Assembly (NCBI GenBank): GCA_900073065.1
Contig: FJOG01000002.1
Coordinates: 333,450-355,144, forward strand
Reading direction: 5' to 3'
Origin: Phialocephala subalpina
Lineage: Eukaryota; Ascomycota; Leotiomycetes; Helotiales; Mollisiaceae
Length of the DNA stretch: 21,695 nt
Positions 19,711 to 21,695 of the stretch are shown one piece after another (position 1 is the first letter of the stretch; every line of letters starts with the position of its first letter). Under the pieces are notes generated by a model. It saw only the letters and a program-made list of their open reading frames with translations, was not told the origin of the DNA and did not search any database. Position numbers and translations under genes: made by a program.

Positions 19711-21167
19711 TTAGCACCCGTTCTCGATACTGGATTGGAAAGAAAGCTTGCCATCTTCAACTCGACCGCCGATCTGATCGGGATGCCAAAGCACATAGTA
19801 TTGCAGAGTCCCTAATGAGAACTCGTACGCCTTTTGGATTCTCTCTTTGTCGGCCTGGTCCTCTGTGCCATATGTACTCAGCAAGAGCGTCATAACCCTC
19901 ACTGTCTCAGCTTTCAAGGCATGCCGTCGAATCCCATACTCGTCGCGGCATCCAGAGAAGAGGCGTTCGACATCGACTTCAGATGCCGAACAAGGCAAGA
20001 AATCGCGCGCGGCCTCTGCAAGATGCCGCCATTGAGATGCGTGTTCTTTCCACCATTTCCGTAAGAAGTCGGGGTCGTTGTTGAGTGTTGTACCCCAATC
20101 CAATGGCGCCGATTGAGGCTATCGATCTAACTACGACATTGCTGCTCGCCGGCCAGCCTCCCAATATCTCGCCTGCTTGTTTTGTATCGCTTTCCAGTGT
20201 GCAATTGACACACCGTCGGGTTACCGTCGGGTCGCTCGGCAGAGGGTAATGGCTGTAGATCTGGGGTCTTGATCTCTGCGATTGATGGCCACTCAGTCGT
20301 CATGTACTTCTTGACCATACCCAAGACCGCATCAGACTGGTCTGGCATCATATTCGTGATCATAGATATCTTACAACGAGGGTCTAAGATATGCGCCGCG
20401 AAGAGCATTGCGTTCTTGGCCTTTAACTTCGTGTATTTGAGGTGTTTTGCTTTGGCAGCTTTGAACGCGTCTCGAATGATTGGATCGAGCTCTGCATACT
20501 TGCCCTGGGCTGTAATAACTATCTCAAGAAGATCGTCCAAATCCCAGTACATCTCGAGACTACGTGCCAGGGACGGCATCGACTCGGAGACCTTCAAAGT
20601 GAGCTATTTGAAAGGTCGAAGAACCGCTGCAAGCTGGTGTAAAGCAACGATCTCGTTATTTGTTGGGAGGAGGCATTGAACTTGAGGGTGCGTTCTAATG
20701 AACTCGATATACTCAGCTTCGAGTTCAAGAAACTGCTCGATCATATCATGGGCTGAATTCCACCTGGTATCGACGTGTCTTGGTCTTAGGCATGGCTTTC
20801 CAGTCTTGTTCTCGGCCGGTGTTGCGTAATGTCCAAAGATTGAGAAGTCGAACCTTAGCAACAGCACTGCGACCTCCATCATCGGGAATAACATAGTCGT
20901 TTCTCTGGTAATGTGCATCCCAGCTGTCCAGCATCTTCTTGGCCTCTTTGGCAGAGCCAGCTTTGACGTCGTAGAGTACATCTTTGACAATTAGAGCGAT
21001 AACATGCGCAAGGCACCTGACCCAGCTTTGCTTACCGTGAAACCGCATTCGAGCTCGACCCATTGGGTTGAACCCGTCGTCGTAATGGCGCTTCAAGTGG
21101 TCGTAGAGAACCTGGTAGAGAATGCCATTATTCCCAGTGTTTTCGATAGTATAACCCGTAATTCAAT
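19711..21167 (-). pseudogene. hAT-family transposase, C-terminal part, with stops and frameshifts
   Basis: Read on the minus strand, protein similarity runs from about 21167 down to a stop at 19711-19713. The order is a TIENTGNNG block at about 21130-21160 (hAT catalytic-core type, DNxxNN in relatives), VRCLAHVIALIVKDVL, VDTRWNSAHDM, an ILDPRCK motif, and the C-terminal dimerisation domain with SEVDVERLFSG and LKAETVRVMTLL. Defects: a frameshift at about 20775-20785; in-frame TAG at 20604-20606, 20131-20133 and 20119-20121, each explained as CAG changed by C-to-T; and a frameshift at the 11-bp duplication at 20212-20233. The N-terminal part, including any BED zinc finger, is missing where AT-rich DNA begins at about 21170. 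Base composition is nearly normal, so this copy was mutated far less than its neighbours. Confidence 0.85.
20212..20233 (-). repeat. 11-bp tandem duplication that breaks the hAT frame
   Basis: ACCGTCGGGTT is followed directly by ACCGTCGGGTC (10 of 11 bases equal). Eleven is not a multiple of three. Dropping one unit joins the upstream frame (ending SAERPDG) to the downstream frame (starting VSIAHWKAIQ), so the duplication itself is the likely frameshift. Confidence 0.75.
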
Positions 21168-21174
21168 ATACGGG
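21155..21174. repeat. Short inverted repeat at the edge of the AT-rich tract
   Basis: CCCGTA (21155-21160) faces TACGGG (21169-21174) across eight bases. It coincides with the place where the hAT frame ends and the AT-rich sequence starts, so it may mark the junction with another inserted element, for instance a TA-targeting one beginning CGGGGCATAAG. Confidence 0.35.
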
Positions 21175-21695
21175 GCATAAGTATATATATATTAAGAATA
21201 AATGCAATATATTAAGCAATACGTATAGTTATTTATATGATCGTACGTATAATCAAAAGATTATATTACGGAATTTTATTAGAAGTATATTAAAATATAA
21301 AATATATAAAATATAATTTTTAAATTACTTTTTTTTCGTTATATAATTTTTCATTTTATAAAAAAGTTTATTTATTTATAATTATAATTTAATAATATAA
21401 AAATATTATTAAATTATTAGTTTTAAATAAATAATATAAAATTAAATCAAAATATTAAATAAATTTTTTTAAATAAATTAAAAAGAAAATTAAAAAAAGA
21501 GAATTTATAATCCTTTGTAAAAACGTTTTTATAAAGTTTATCAAATAAAATATATATCGAATAAAAGAAAAAAAGAGGCTATTTATTAATTTATTTATTA
21601 AATTAATTAAAACGAATAAATATTTTTCTTTCGAAATAAAATAAAAATTTATTTTTATATTTTATAATATTTATTAATATATTATAATAAAGTAA
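21175..21695. other. AT-rich RIP-like tract, element not identified
   Basis: Almost entirely A and T with a few CpG. No frame can be followed. It continues to the window edge and interrupts the N-terminal half of the hAT transposase, so it is probably the degraded end of a further transposon. Confidence 0.5.

Noticed and set aside
1..21695. CRISPR arrays, bacterial-type operons, tRNA or rRNA genes
   Set aside because: No spaced repeat array, no cloverleaf or rRNA core sequence was seen; the introns and RIP pattern point to a fungal nuclear genome.

Overview
The window looks like a chromosomal segment of a filamentous ascomycete (Pezizomycotina). The two intact protein genes have short GT-AG introns and fungal domain types. 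The rest is dominated by transposable elements degraded by repeat-induced point mutation (RIP): very AT-rich tracts in which coding frames survive but are riddled with C-to-T and G-to-A changes.

Layout: 1-1422, no recognisable gene. 1423-2143 (+), a small three-exon AP-1/Yap-like bZIP regulator. 2890-11313, a complete Ty3/gypsy LTR retrotransposon with 262-bp LTRs, a perfect 5-bp target duplication (CAAGC), a primer site that looks self-priming (Tf1/sushi type), RIP-killed gag and pol (RT, RNase H, integrase, chromodomain) and an extra unrecognised reading frame after pol. 11319-about 12000, an AT-rich tract. 12598-14931 (-), a six-exon secreted GH27 alpha-galactosidase (AglD-like, 659 aa) that appears intact although RIP tracts lie on both sides. 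14932-15893, its upstream region and unassigned DNA. 15895-19665, a Fot1/pogo-type element (DD35D) whose left terminal inverted repeat was split by a Tc1-like element (DD34E, 15916-17437). 19711-21167 (-), the C-terminal part of a hAT transposase broken by stops and frameshifts. 21175-21695, another AT-rich tract.

The nested elements give a chronology: the hAT copy was there first, the pogo element landed at a TA 44 bp past the hAT stop codon, and the Tc1-like element then landed at a TA inside the pogo terminal repeat. Both inner elements were heavily mutated while the hAT frame was hit only lightly. The host genes (a transcription factor and a secreted glycosidase) show no visible functional link. 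The alpha-galactosidase would release alpha-galactose from plant galactosides outside the cell.

The strongest observations are the nested-TIR reconstruction, the self-priming signal, an LTR pair that differs by about 40 transitions and no transversions with every CpG untouched, and the unexplained frame downstream of the chromodomain. I found no CRISPR array, rRNA, tRNA or biosynthetic cluster.
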